DNA of 9,806 nt from Verrucomicrobiia bacterium (GCA_030044395.1 JASHVW010000373.1:1-9806); one strand, 5' to 3'; positions 1 through 7,351 are shown, numbered from the stretch's first letter. Notes: a model not told the origin generated them from the letters alone. A program made the numbers and translations.

Positions 1-1
1 C

Positions 2-718
2 TCCGTCAATCTGGGTTTTGACGACCTGCTGAATCCCGCGTCCGTTTCCGTGTCCGGTTTTACGGTGCTCACACCAGCCGGGCCGCTTGCTGCGGCAAGT
101 TTAAGCGTGACGATGACCGGGCCGTTCTCGGTACAAGTGAGTTTCCCCGAGCAAAATCTTTTGGGGACTTACACGATCGAGGCCGCGACGAATCTTACGG
201 ATATGTCCGGGGTGCCCCTGACACAACCTTACTCCGGGACCTTTTCCGTTTCGTTGCCGGCGATTTCCGGCGCCGTCACCGGCACTAACAGCGTGGGAAT
301 CGCCGGGGTCTTGCTGCAACCTGGCGGCGGGCTCATGGGAGTAACGACGGACACCAACGGAAATTATTCATTGGGTGTTCCGCCTGGTTGGAATGGGACC
401 GTGACGCCCACGCTGGGCGCTTACATCTTTGTGCCCGGTTCGCTGACTTACACCAACGTTACCAGCTCGATAACCAATCAGAATTATGTTATGGCGCAGA
501 CGGCCGCGCCCAATCTGTCGCCCAGCGTAAGCGAAGGCAATTTTTCAATGAGTTGGATTGGCATTCCAGGCGTCACGTATCAATTGCTCTGGTCCACCAA
601 CCTCGTGACCTGGCAACCACTGGGCAGCCCGCTCACCGGAACGAACGGCCCAACGCAAATCCTGTTGCCATTCGGTTCCAATTCCGCGGCGTATTTCCAA
701 CTAAATGCCAGTTATTGA
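2..718 (+). CDS. C-terminal part of a large secreted Ig-like / carboxypeptidase-regulatory-like protein (5' end outside window)
   Basis: The frame is open to the left edge, so this is the last ~238 residues of a longer protein. A GTG at 50 is possible but unlikely to be the real start. Three parts can be seen. Residues ~1-85 are beta-rich with an 'LNPASVSVSGF' signature resembling bacterial Ig-like (Big_5-type) domains. Residues ~88-165 contain 'GIAGVLLQPGG..GVTTDTNGNYSLGVPPGWNGTV', the pattern of carboxypeptidase-regulatory-like/SdrD-B-like folds. The last ~70 residues hold 'YQLLWSTNLVTWQPLGSP' and end in 'AAYFQLNASY', a module often found at the C-terminus of large exported verrucomicrobial proteins. 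Gly, Thr, Ser and Asn are abundant and Cys is absent, as expected for an extracellular protein. An enzymatic domain could lie upstream, but none is visible here, so function is unassigned. Confidence 0.75.
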   Translation, partial: SVNLGFDDLLNPASVSVSGFTVLTPAGPLAAASLSVTMTGPFSVQVSFPEQNLLGTYTIEAATNLTDMSGVPLTQPYSGTFSVSLPAISGAVTGTNSVGIAGVLLQPGGGLMGVTTDTNGNYSLGVPPGWNGTVTPTLGAYIFVPGSLTYTNVTSSITNQNYVMAQTAAPNLSPSVSEGNFSMSWIGIPGVTYQLLWSTNLVTWQPLGSPLTGTNGPTQILLPFGSNSAAYFQLNASY

Positions 719-732
719 CTGAAAAACCGCAC

Positions 733-760
733 TTGCGTTCGACCTGAAATAGGGTATTTT
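733..760 (+). promoter_or_regulatory. Candidate sigma-70-type promoter of efp
   Basis: TTGCGT (733-738) and TATTTT (755-760) are separated by 16 bases and lie 45 bases before the efp start. The predicted transcription start near 767 gives a leader of about 40 bases. The tRNA-Thr promoter in this window has the same layout (TTGATT, 16 bases, TATTTT), which raises confidence modestly. Assigned by inspection only. Confidence 0.35.
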
Positions 761-805
761 CTTCGGCTCGCGTCGGATAAAAAACGGCGCTAAAATTTAA
801 AATTT

Positions 806-1363
806 ATGGCAACAGCAAATGATCTTCGCCGCGGCATGGCGATTAATTATAACGGCGACATCACGGTGGTGTTGGACATGCAACATCGCACGCCCGGCAA
901 TTTGCGCGCGTTCGTGCAGGCGACCCTCCGCAGCATCCGTACCGGTAAGTCGTCCGATGTGCGATTTAGTTCCACGGAAAAAATCGAGCCCGTGCCGATG
1001 ATCGCCAGGAAAATGGAGTTCAGCTACAAGGACGGCGCAGATTATGTCTTTACGGACCCGGAAACTTACGAATCGGTGACCCTGGCGGAAGAACTCGTCG
1101 GCGAAGCAAAGAATTACCTGGTGGAAAACGGACACGTGACAGTGACGTTTGTTGAGGAAAAGGCGGTTTCGATCGAATTGCCGTCATCGGTAGTGCTGAC
1201 GGTGACTGACGCGCCGGAAGGGATACGTGGCGATTCGGCGAACAACGTGCAAAAGGCGATTATCGTCGAGACGGGCATTACCCTCCAGGCGCCGTTGTTC
1301 ATCAAGACGGGTGAAAAGATCAAAGTGGACACCCGCACTGGCAAATATATGGAGCGGGCTTAA
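806..1363 (+). CDS. efp: Elongation factor P with Asn at the loop tip
   Basis: This is full-length EF-P (185 residues, the usual size), which binds between the P and E sites of the ribosome and relieves stalling at polyproline stretches. The KOW-like N-terminal domain (~1-65), the central OB domain (~66-127) and the C-terminal OB domain (~128-185) are all present, with the hallmark 'GEKIKVDTRTGKY' near the end. The functional loop reads 'QHRTPGNLRAF'. An ungapped alignment by eye to the Thermus and E. coli proteins places N32 where modified Arg32 or Lys34 sits. The ATG at 806 gives the canonical 'MATANDLRRGM' start. No Shine-Dalgarno is visible; the leader just before the ATG is A/T-rich. The gene converges on a glycosyltransferase with only 6 bases between the stop codons. 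Identity is certain; whether the tip is modified is unknown. Confidence 0.97.
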   Translation: MATANDLRRGMAINYNGDITVVLDMQHRTPGNLRAFVQATLRSIRTGKSSDVRFSSTEKIEPVPMIARKMEFSYKDGADYVFTDPETYESVTLAEELVGEAKNYLVENGHVTVTFVEEKAVSIELPSSVVLTVTDAPEGIRGDSANNVQKAIIVETGITLQAPLFIKTGEKIKVDTRTGKYMERA

Positions 1364-1369
1364 ACCTGC

Positions 1370-2785
1370 TTATTGTCTCCCGATTTGATAAACTTTTTCC
1401 GTTTCGGCGGAATACAGGATGGTCTTGTCCGGAAAATTCGGCGGAATTGGCGCGATTAAAACGAACGGCGCCGCCGGCCGCGACTTTTGGTAATCAGCAA
1501 AATAGCCGACCGTCCGGTCGGCGTAGAAAATAATCGAGGGCTTGACGCGAATGAGCGAGTAAAAATAGACCGGCTCCTTCAAACAATGGGTCTCTAGAAA
1601 TTCACCGACTGCCTTGTCAGAAACCAATTGAGGGGTAATTTCCGCTGCCAGCTTGGCCCGCGCATTTTGAAATCCTGAAACTGCCAAAACTAAAACCGCC
1701 ACCGTCACCACCACGTTGCCCAGGTGTTTTCGGAATTTTCCAAGCCACATCGAGAAATCGGCCAGCGCAAGCCCAATCGCTATCGCCGCATACGGATATA
1801 TGACCAAAATATATGGCGGCAATTTGGTTCCGGCCTCGCTGAAGAAAAGAAAGATGAACAAAATTGACACTGCAATATACGAATAAGCCCGGGACTTGAA
1901 CGATTTTACCACAAAATATATAAGGGCGGCAGCCAAGCTCCAACAGAAGATTTGTTCCTGCCAGAAAATGCCGAGATAGAATGAAAATGGACCGCTGTTT
2001 CCCTCCAACGCCCCGGAATATCGTTCCAGCAAATGATAGAAAAGGTATTGATGCCAGAATTCCCTGCCGTAGCGGGCGCTTTCAATGATGTGCCAGGGCA
2101 AAACCAGGACGAGGAACAACAAAAAGCCGAGCCGGAACTTTTTGACTTTGAGAAAAGCGAAGTTCCGCGCAAACAGCGAAAAAACAAATATAACGGGCAG
2201 CGGCAACAGACCAATGACGCTTTTAATCATCAGACCCAGGGCTAGCGCGGCCCAAAACAGAAAATGGAATTTGTAATTTTCCCGGGCGCGCCAAAATGCG
2301 AACAACGCCAGCAGGATAAAAAATCCGACCGGAATGTCCATTTGCATGATGCGTGCATCGTCGTCGAATTGAAAGGCAGCGAAGAAGGCGGCGACCGACA
2401 AAAAACTGGCGGCATATGATTCCGAAAGCGCTTTGGCGAAAAGAAAAACCAGGGGCAGGGTTAGCACGGCCAAAAGCGCTGTCCAAAACCGCGCGGCGAA
2501 TTCATTAACGCCAAAAACGGCGTAGGAAAGTTCCGTGAGCCAAATCATCACCGGCGGTTTTTCGAACCACATTTCGGTGCGATGCAACGGCGGATTACCC
2601 ATCCAGGTGAAGCCAAGTTGGTTGCCGCTCTGCATTGCCTCGTGGGCGACTTGCGCGTAAATGGCTTCGTCATAGTCCTGCAACGGGCGAACGCCGAGCC
2701 GATAAAAGGTGATAAAGGCGAACGCGATGATTAAAATGAGGGTGGCGAGCGAAAACTGGATTTTAGAATCCGCCGGCTGAGGCAT
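1370..2785 (-). CDS. ArnT/PMT-like (GT39-type) membrane glycosyltransferase
   Basis: A 471-residue polytopic protein of the dolichyl-phosphate-mannose mannosyltransferase / ArnT superfamily (GT-C fold). Such enzymes transfer sugar from a polyprenyl-phosphate donor to lipid or protein on the outer face of the inner membrane. TM1 is at ~12-29, followed by an extracytoplasmic loop with 'DYDEAIYAQ' (D39, E40), the acidic catalytic motif of the family. 'FEKPPVMIWL' (74-83) and the second acidic loop 'DDDARIMQMDIPVGFF' (141-156) are also typical, as is 'KLPPYILVIYPYAAI' (321-335). About ten hydrophobic segments follow, with a short soluble tail from ~375. It is shorter than E. coli ArnT (~550). The acceptor cannot be inferred: no lipid A or aminoarabinose genes are nearby. 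No clear Shine-Dalgarno precedes the ATG. Family is firm; substrate unknown. Confidence 0.85.
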   Translation of the reverse strand: MPQPADSKIQFSLATLILIIAFAFITFYRLGVRPLQDYDEAIYAQVAHEAMQSGNQLGFTWMGNPPLHRTEMWFEKPPVMIWLTELSYAVFGVNEFAARFWTALLAVLTLPLVFLFAKALSESYAASFLSVAAFFAAFQFDDDARIMQMDIPVGFFILLALFAFWRARENYKFHFLFWAALALGLMIKSVIGLLPLPVIFVFSLFARNFAFLKVKKFRLGFLLFLVLVLPWHIIESARYGREFWHQYLFYHLLERYSGALEGNSGPFSFYLGIFWQEQIFCWSLAAALIYFVVKSFKSRAYSYIAVSILFIFLFFSEAGTKLPPYILVIYPYAAIAIGLALADFSMWLGKFRKHLGNVVVTVAVLVLAVSGFQNARAKLAAEITPQLVSDKAVGEFLETHCLKEPVYFYSLIRVKPSIIFYADRTVGYFADYQKSRPAAPFVLIAPIPPNFPDKTILYSAETEKVYQIGRQ

Positions 2786-2973
2786 GAGGCATTCTGGCGA
2801 AACCGGATTTCAAAGTCCATTCTCAAAAAGGGCAAAGGAATGAAGAAAGTTTTATAGAGAAATCAATATATTCCCGGCCGCCATTCCCTTGCCTTGAAAT
2901 TTGAGCTGACGAGCAAATTGATTCACGCGAAAGACTTGCGGCGATCCGTACCGTGCGGCAAATTTTCCCTTGC

Positions 2974-3795
2974 ATGAATCTCGAAGACCATCTGGGCGAC
3001 ATCATTCGCAAGGCTTGCGCCTTGAGCAATGTGTCGCCCGCGACGGCGGCACGGGCGGCGGAGATCTCCGAGACCGAATTGTCAACGTTGGAAGAAACCG
3101 GGAAGGGGACAGGGAAAGTAAATTTTGCCTCGCTCGGTAAAATCCTCGGTTTGAATCCGCAAAAGTTCGAGGCCATCGCCCACGGCTGGTTGCCGGCGAA
3201 TAAAGATTTGAGCCGTTGGCGTGAAATGCGCGCGTTCGCCACGTCAGATGCAGGTTTGACGGTGAATGCTTATTTGATTTGGGACGAGGCCACGCGCGAG
3301 GCGGCGCTGTTCGATACCGGCTTGGAGGCGAAACCGGTTCTCGGATGTCTCGAGGAAAACCAAATCCAACTGCGCCATATTTTCATCACGCACTCCCATT
3401 GGGACCACGTGGAGGCGCTTCCCAAAATCCGCGAAGCCTGCCCAAAGGCGCGGTTGCATTCCGGCTCCAAAAGCGCGCCGGTGGACCAGCGCAACAAGCA
3501 AAATGAAATCGTCCACGTCGGCGGGTTGCGTGTCACCCACCGCGAAACGCCCGGCCACGCCGAGGACGGCGTGACGTATATCGTCGGCAACTGGCAGGAG
3601 GATGCGCCGCACGTGGCGATTGTCGGAGACACTATTTTTGCCGGCTCGATGGGCAGGGGCAATCAATCGTGGGAACTGGCGCGGCAAAAGATACGTGAGC
3701 AGATTTTGTCGCTCCCGCCGGATACGCTGCTTTGTCCCGGACATGGTCCGCTGACAACGGTGGCAGAGGAAAAAGCGCACAATCCTTTTTTCTAA
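2974..3795 (+). CDS. MBL-fold metallohydrolase (glyoxalase II-like) with N-terminal HTH-like region
   Basis: A 273-residue protein if it starts at the ATG at 2974; a GTG at 2953 in the same frame would add 7 residues and is less likely. Residues ~95-273 are a metallo-beta-lactamase-fold hydrolase with a complete metal site: 'THSHWDH' (H140, H142, D144, H145), H195 in 'TPGHAEDG', D219 in 'IVGDTIFAGSMGR' and H257 in 'CPGHGPLT'. This resembles the GloB/YcbL branch, which hydrolyses thioesters such as S-lactoylglutathione. Residues ~5-72 form a helical unit with the look of an XRE-type helix-turn-helix ('SPATAARAAEISETELSTLEE', then 'ASLGKILGLNP'), an uncommon fusion. The stop overlaps the Shine-Dalgarno of the downstream membrane-protein gene, so the two are probably cotranscribed. 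Substrate and DNA binding are not established. Confidence 0.88.
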   Translation: MNLEDHLGDIIRKACALSNVSPATAARAAEISETELSTLEETGKGTGKVNFASLGKILGLNPQKFEAIAHGWLPANKDLSRWREMRAFATSDAGLTVNAYLIWDEATREAALFDTGLEAKPVLGCLEENQIQLRHIFITHSHWDHVEALPKIREACPKARLHSGSKSAPVDQRNKQNEIVHVGGLRVTHRETPGHAEDGVTYIVGNWQEDAPHVAIVGDTIFAGSMGRGNQSWELARQKIREQILSLPPDTLLCPGHGPLTTVAEEKAHNPFF

Positions 3796-3798
3796 GGA
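3794..3798 (+). promoter_or_regulatory. Shine-Dalgarno AAGGA overlapping the upstream stop codon
   Basis: AAGGA begins inside the TAA stop of the MBL-fold gene and lies 4 bases before the ATG at 3803. It is the clearest ribosome-binding site in the window. It supports the chosen start and suggests translational coupling of the two genes. Confidence 0.6.
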
Positions 3799-3802
3799 TT
3801 AC

Positions 3803-5494
3803 ATGCCCATTACGTTGAACCAGACGGAGGATTCGTCCAAGGGGTTCGTGGTGTGGCTAGTGGCATTGATTTTAGCGGCACTGGGCGCGCAACTTTGGAC
3901 CGTATGGCTCTACGGTTCGCCGGTGCCGATTTGGGACCAATGGGACGAAGCGACCTCTATTTTCAAGCCCTGGCTGGCGGGCCACTTGACCTGGGGCGAG
4001 ATGATTTCGCCCAACAATAATCACCGAATTCTCCTCACCCGCCTGCTCGATCTAACGCTTATTTACTTGAATGGGCGCTGGGACCCCTTATTGCAAATGA
4101 CCGTTAATGCTTTCGTCCGCGCGATTTTTGTCGGTGTTTTGGCGCTTTGCCTCTGGGATTTTTGGAGGCGGAAAAACGGATGGCTGGTTTGCTTTTTGGT
4201 GATGCCATTCTTCATCCTGCCCTATGCCGGGGAAAATGCAATTTGGGGCATGGATTCGCAGTGGTATTTCTTGAATCTCTTCGGGCTGGCGGCGGTCGCA
4301 GGATTGGGCTTTGCCAAGCCGGGCACCGGGCGGTGGGCGCTGGGATTGGTTGCGGCAGTCCTGGGTTTGTTTTCGATGGCGACGGGACTTCTTGCGCCAG
4401 TGACAGCGGGCGGAGTGATTCTGTTGCGTGCATTTAAACACCGGCGAATGGAAAAGAAGAATTTGGCCGGCCTGGGCGTTTGCTTCTTGTTGGCCGGAGC
4501 CGGTGCGTCACTGGTTGCTGCGCCTAGGTCTAACGGCCTGTTGCAGGCGCAATCGTTCGGCGATTTCACGAAAAGTCTGGCACAAAACCTGGCGTGGCCG
4601 TTTCCCAATACCACCATCATGGCCTGTGTCATCGCGCTGCCGCTGGTCTTATTGCTGGTGCTCTACCTGCGCCCGGATTTTCGGGAGGCGACCATGGCCG
4701 AACTGGTGCTGGCGCTGGCGTTGTGGAGCGCCATGCAATCTGTCGCCATCGCGTTCGGAAGGGCGAACTCCGGGCTTTATGTTGCTCCGGCCAGCCGCTA
4801 CATGGATGTGTGCAATATATTCGTCATCGCCAGCGTCTTTGCGGCGGTATTGACCGGGCAGGTTTGGGAGCGCAAGTGGTTTCCAGCATGGAATGGGCTG
4901 TTGTTGCCCATGATTTTTGCTTGTGTCATCATTTTTGGCCTGTGCCGGATTTCACAACGGGTGGTTGAGGACGTCCTGATTGTAACCCGCGAATGGAACC
5001 TCATCGCTCAGGAACGCGCGCAGACCTACCTGGCCACCGGCAATCCGAAGGAATTATTTGATCCTCCGACAATCCAGCCCGATCCCCGGCTGGCTTTGCG
5101 CGTCTTGGGAGATCCGACTTTGCGAACCATCCTGCCCGCAGCGTGTTTTCCTCCGGCGGCAGCACCCGAGCCAGGCCGCTTAAGCGGAGCGGCACAGTGG
5201 CTGTTGAAACACTCGATCGCGATTTTTTCAATCGGCTTGATTTTATTTGTCGCCGTTTGCGGATATGGCCTGACACGCGGGAAGGCGGGACTCAAGGTAA
5301 AAATGCCGGCGGGAATTTTCGCCTTGCTGGCCGGATTCCTGGCCCTGGGTTTCGTTTGGTCAAACCGCTCACTGCAACGCAAAGCGGTCGAGTATGATTT
5401 GCAGCAACAAATCACCGATTATTTCAAAGCGAAGAACCGGCCCGATCGCGCGGCCATTCATGAGCAGAAAGCGGAAGAACTGAAACCCCACTGA
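3803..5494 (+). CDS. Polytopic membrane protein, possible GT-C-type glycosyltransferase
   Basis: A 563-residue protein I cannot assign to a named family. It has about 12 hydrophobic segments: near 14-36, 105-122, 128-140, 153-170, 178-200, 223-240, 270-289, 298-317, 337-352, 363-383, 470-490 and 502-519. The first outside loop carries 'PIWDQWDEA' (D45, D48, E49), placed like the acidic motif of GT-C enzymes, followed by 'SPNNNHRILLTRLLDL' (69-84). Other distinctive stretches are 'PYAGENAIWGMDSQWYF' (140-156) and 'APASRYMD' (328-335). A soluble segment (~385-465) sits before the last two membrane spans, and a charged helical tail (~521-563) ends the protein. It starts 7 bases after the MBL-fold gene with a good Shine-Dalgarno. 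A role in cell-envelope glycan assembly is an inference from topology and the acidic loop only. Confidence 0.8.
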   Translation: MPITLNQTEDSSKGFVVWLVALILAALGAQLWTVWLYGSPVPIWDQWDEATSIFKPWLAGHLTWGEMISPNNNHRILLTRLLDLTLIYLNGRWDPLLQMTVNAFVRAIFVGVLALCLWDFWRRKNGWLVCFLVMPFFILPYAGENAIWGMDSQWYFLNLFGLAAVAGLGFAKPGTGRWALGLVAAVLGLFSMATGLLAPVTAGGVILLRAFKHRRMEKKNLAGLGVCFLLAGAGASLVAAPRSNGLLQAQSFGDFTKSLAQNLAWPFPNTTIMACVIALPLVLLLVLYLRPDFREATMAELVLALALWSAMQSVAIAFGRANSGLYVAPASRYMDVCNIFVIASVFAAVLTGQVWERKWFPAWNGLLLPMIFACVIIFGLCRISQRVVEDVLIVTREWNLIAQERAQTYLATGNPKELFDPPTIQPDPRLALRVLGDPTLRTILPAACFPPAAAPEPGRLSGAAQWLLKHSIAIFSIGLILFVAVCGYGLTRGKAGLKVKMPAGIFALLAGFLALGFVWSNRSLQRKAVEYDLQQQITDYFKAKNRPDRAAIHEQKAEELKPH

Positions 5495-5524
5495 CGCAGC
5501 GAAGATTCCCGCGCAATTTGCAAT

Positions 5525-5553
5525 TTGACCGCTTTCTTTGCGGTTGTTAGCCT
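5525..5553 (+). promoter_or_regulatory. Possible ilvN promoter with hairpin in the spacer
   Basis: TTGACC (5525-5530) and TAGCCT (5548-5553) are 17 bases apart and end 23 bases before the ilvN ATG. The -35 is near consensus but the -10 is weak. The spacer region contains an inverted repeat ACCGC (5528-5532) and GCGGT (5540-5544), which could be an operator or chance. Confidence 0.25.
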
Positions 5554-5559
5554 GTTCGT

Positions 5560-5576
5560 CCGTTCCAAACGGTTTT
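5560..5576 (+). promoter_or_regulatory. Small hairpin plus T4 directly before the ilvN start
   Basis: CCGTT (5560-5564) can pair with AACGG (5568-5572) around a 3-base loop, followed by TTTT (5573-5576) that abuts the ATG at 5577. It resembles a very short intrinsic terminator or a start-site hairpin. With only five base pairs it may be coincidence. Confidence 0.2.
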
Positions 5577-6053
5577 ATGCCCAGACATACCATTTCAGTT
5601 CTCGTGGAAAACAAATTCGGCGTGTTGACGCGCGTCGCCGGATTGTTCAGTGGACGCGGCTATAACATTGACACTCTTAACGTCGGTCCAACCCACGACC
5701 CAAAACTTTCGCGCATGACCATCGTGACGCACGGCGACGAGGCCACCCTCGAGCAAATCGTCAAGCAACTCAGCAAGCTGCCCAACGCCATCAAAGTGGA
5801 GGACTTCCGCGAGGGCGAATACGTGGACCGTGAACTCGTGCTGGTGAAAGTAGGGGTGGACTCCAAGTCGCGCGCGGAAGTGATGCAAATCACGGACATT
5901 TTCCGCGCCAAAATTGTGGATGTCCAGCCCAAGTCGGTGACGATCGAGGTCACAGGCAACGAAAGCAAAGTGGAAAAGTTTTTGGAATTGATGGAAGCCT
6001 TCGGTGTCAGCGAACTCACCCGCACCGGCAAGGCGGCGTTGCCAAGGAAATAG
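5577..6053 (+). CDS. ilvN: Acetolactate synthase small (regulatory) subunit
   Basis: The 158-residue regulatory subunit of acetohydroxyacid synthase, the first common step of valine, leucine and isoleucine synthesis. It activates the catalytic subunit and confers valine feedback inhibition. The N-terminal ACT domain (~3-77) reads 'HTISVLVENKFGVLTRVAGLFSGRGYNIDTL' in overlapping pieces; 'LSRMTIV' and 'EQIVKQLSKL' follow. The C-terminal domain (~82-158) contains 'DRELVLVKV' and 'EVTGNESKVEKFLELM'. N12, G15 and N30 correspond to N11, G14 and N29 at the E. coli IlvH valine site, so feedback control should be intact. I chose ATG 5577 because it gives the canonical 'MPRHTISVLVEN' start; a TTG at 5538 would add 13 unmatched residues. 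No catalytic ilvB lies next to it in the window. Confidence 0.95.
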   Translation: MPRHTISVLVENKFGVLTRVAGLFSGRGYNIDTLNVGPTHDPKLSRMTIVTHGDEATLEQIVKQLSKLPNAIKVEDFREGEYVDRELVLVKVGVDSKSRAEVMQITDIFRAKIVDVQPKSVTIEVTGNESKVEKFLELMEAFGVSELTRTGKAALPRK

Positions 6054-6142
6054 CCTTGTGGCGGATGCCGAAAATTCGCGAAGCGCTTGGAGGGCGGCGG
6101 CTTTCCATCAGTCCTCAATCTTCCATCTTCGCTTTCCTTCGC

Positions 6143-7351
6143 CTACGGGCTCCCGACCGCTTTCACCACTTTCTGCGCCGCGTCAGCCATGGAATCGCCG
6201 GGGATGATCGCAACGCCTGATTCGGCAAGGGTTTTCCGCCCGGCGATCACATTATTGCCTTCGAGCCGCACAACCAGCGGGATGCCCAGATGGGTTTCCT
6301 TCACCGCCGCCACGATGCCTGTCGCGATGACGTTGCAGTCCATGATGCCGCCGAAAATATTCACGAGAATTCCCTTCACCTTCGGGTCGCTCAAAATGAT
6401 TTTGAAGGCGGCGGTCACCTGCTCCTTGCTCGCCCCGCCGCCGACATCGAGAAAATTCGCAGGCATTCCGCCAAAATGCTGGATGATGTCCATGGTGGCC
6501 ATGGCCAAGCCCGCGCCATTGACGAGGCAGGCGATGTCGCCGTCGAGCTTGATGTAATTGAGTCCGTATTTGGACGCTTCGATTTCCAGCGGCGCTTCCT
6601 CGTTAAAATCGCGCATTTCCTGGAGGTCTTTGTGGCGGTAGAGCGCGTTGTCGTCGAGAGAAATTTTGGCGTCGAGCGCCACAACAGTCTCCTTGCCATC
6701 GCGCAATTCCGCGACAGCGAGCGGGTTTAATTCCACCAGCGCGGCGTCGCATTCCCACCACGTTTTGAAAACGCCGGCAATCAATTTCGCCGCGGCGTTG
6801 AATGGATCGCCCCTGAGACCGAGAGCATCGGCAATTTTGCGCGCCTGGTAGGGCATGATCCCGACAGCGGGATCAATCCATTCCTTGAAAATCTTTTCAG
6901 GATGTTTTCCGGCGACTTCCTCGATGTCCATGCCGCCCTCGGTGCTGGCCATGATGACAGGACGGCCCGCGGCGCGGTCGAGCAGCACCGCCAGATAGAA
7001 TTCCTTTTTGACTTTGGCCGCTTCGGAAATGAGCAAAGTCTGCACCCTGCGGCCATCCCCGCCAGTCTGTTTGGTGACTAGAACATTGCCGAGCATTTTT
7101 TCCGCCAATGACACTGCCTCGTCCACCGAAGAGGCAACCTTGACACCGCCTTGAAACCCGGTTTTGAACGTGCCCTTGCCGCGACCGCCGGCATGGATTT
7201 GGGATTTAATGACGATTTTGGCGCTGCCGCCGGCAACAATCTTCTCCGCCGCGGGCCGCACTTCGGCCAGGGATTTGGCCGGAATTTCCAATGGAACGGC
7301 GACACCGTATTTGGCCAGCAATTGTTTCGCCTGATACTCGTGAATGTTCAT
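6143..7351 (-). CDS. sucC: Succinyl-CoA synthetase (ADP-forming) subunit beta
   Basis: A 402-residue TCA-cycle enzyme subunit that, with SucD, interconverts succinyl-CoA and succinate with formation of ATP or GTP. The N-terminal ATP-grasp domain starts 'MNIHEYQAKQLLAKYGV'; 'KSQIHAGGRGKGTFKTGFQGG' is seen at ~49-69 in overlapping pieces. E208/N210 in 'VELNPLAV' and D227 in 'ALDAKIS' match the metal-nucleotide site. The C-terminal CoA-ligase domain (~245-402) has 'LVNGAGLAMATMD', 'ANFLDVGGGAS', 'VNIFGGIMDCN' and 'VVRLEGNN'. The start at 7351 is the family start; the open frame extends 25 codons further upstream but this extension is not family-like. The leader is SD-less and A/T-rich. The usual partner sucD is not downstream: ilvN converges there instead. 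Confidence 0.96.
   Translation of the reverse strand: MNIHEYQAKQLLAKYGVAVPLEIPAKSLAEVRPAAEKIVAGGSAKIVIKSQIHAGGRGKGTFKTGFQGGVKVASSVDEAVSLAEKMLGNVLVTKQTGGDGRRVQTLLISEAAKVKKEFYLAVLLDRAAGRPVIMASTEGGMDIEEVAGKHPEKIFKEWIDPAVGIMPYQARKIADALGLRGDPFNAAAKLIAGVFKTWWECDAALVELNPLAVAELRDGKETVVALDAKISLDDNALYRHKDLQEMRDFNEEAPLEIEASKYGLNYIKLDGDIACLVNGAGLAMATMDIIQHFGGMPANFLDVGGGASKEQVTAAFKIILSDPKVKGILVNIFGGIMDCNVIATGIVAAVKETHLGIPLVVRLEGNNVIAGRKTLAESGVAIIPGDSMADAAQKVVKAVGSP

Noticed and set aside
2786..2973. Search for divergent promoters between the glycosyltransferase and the MBL-fold gene
   Set aside because: The 188-base interval must hold start signals for both genes, but no -35/-10 pair stood out enough to report.
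2823..3242. 139-codon minus-strand open frame over the MBL-fold gene start
   Set aside because: It lies antisense to the N-terminal part of the MBL-fold protein and shows no family signature; the sense frame explains the sequence.
6041..6062. Hairpin spanning the ilvN stop codon as an intrinsic terminator
   Set aside because: CAAGG/CCTTG pairs around a 6-base loop, but no T-tract follows and part of the stem is coding. I see no clear terminator on either strand in the 6054-6142 convergent gap.
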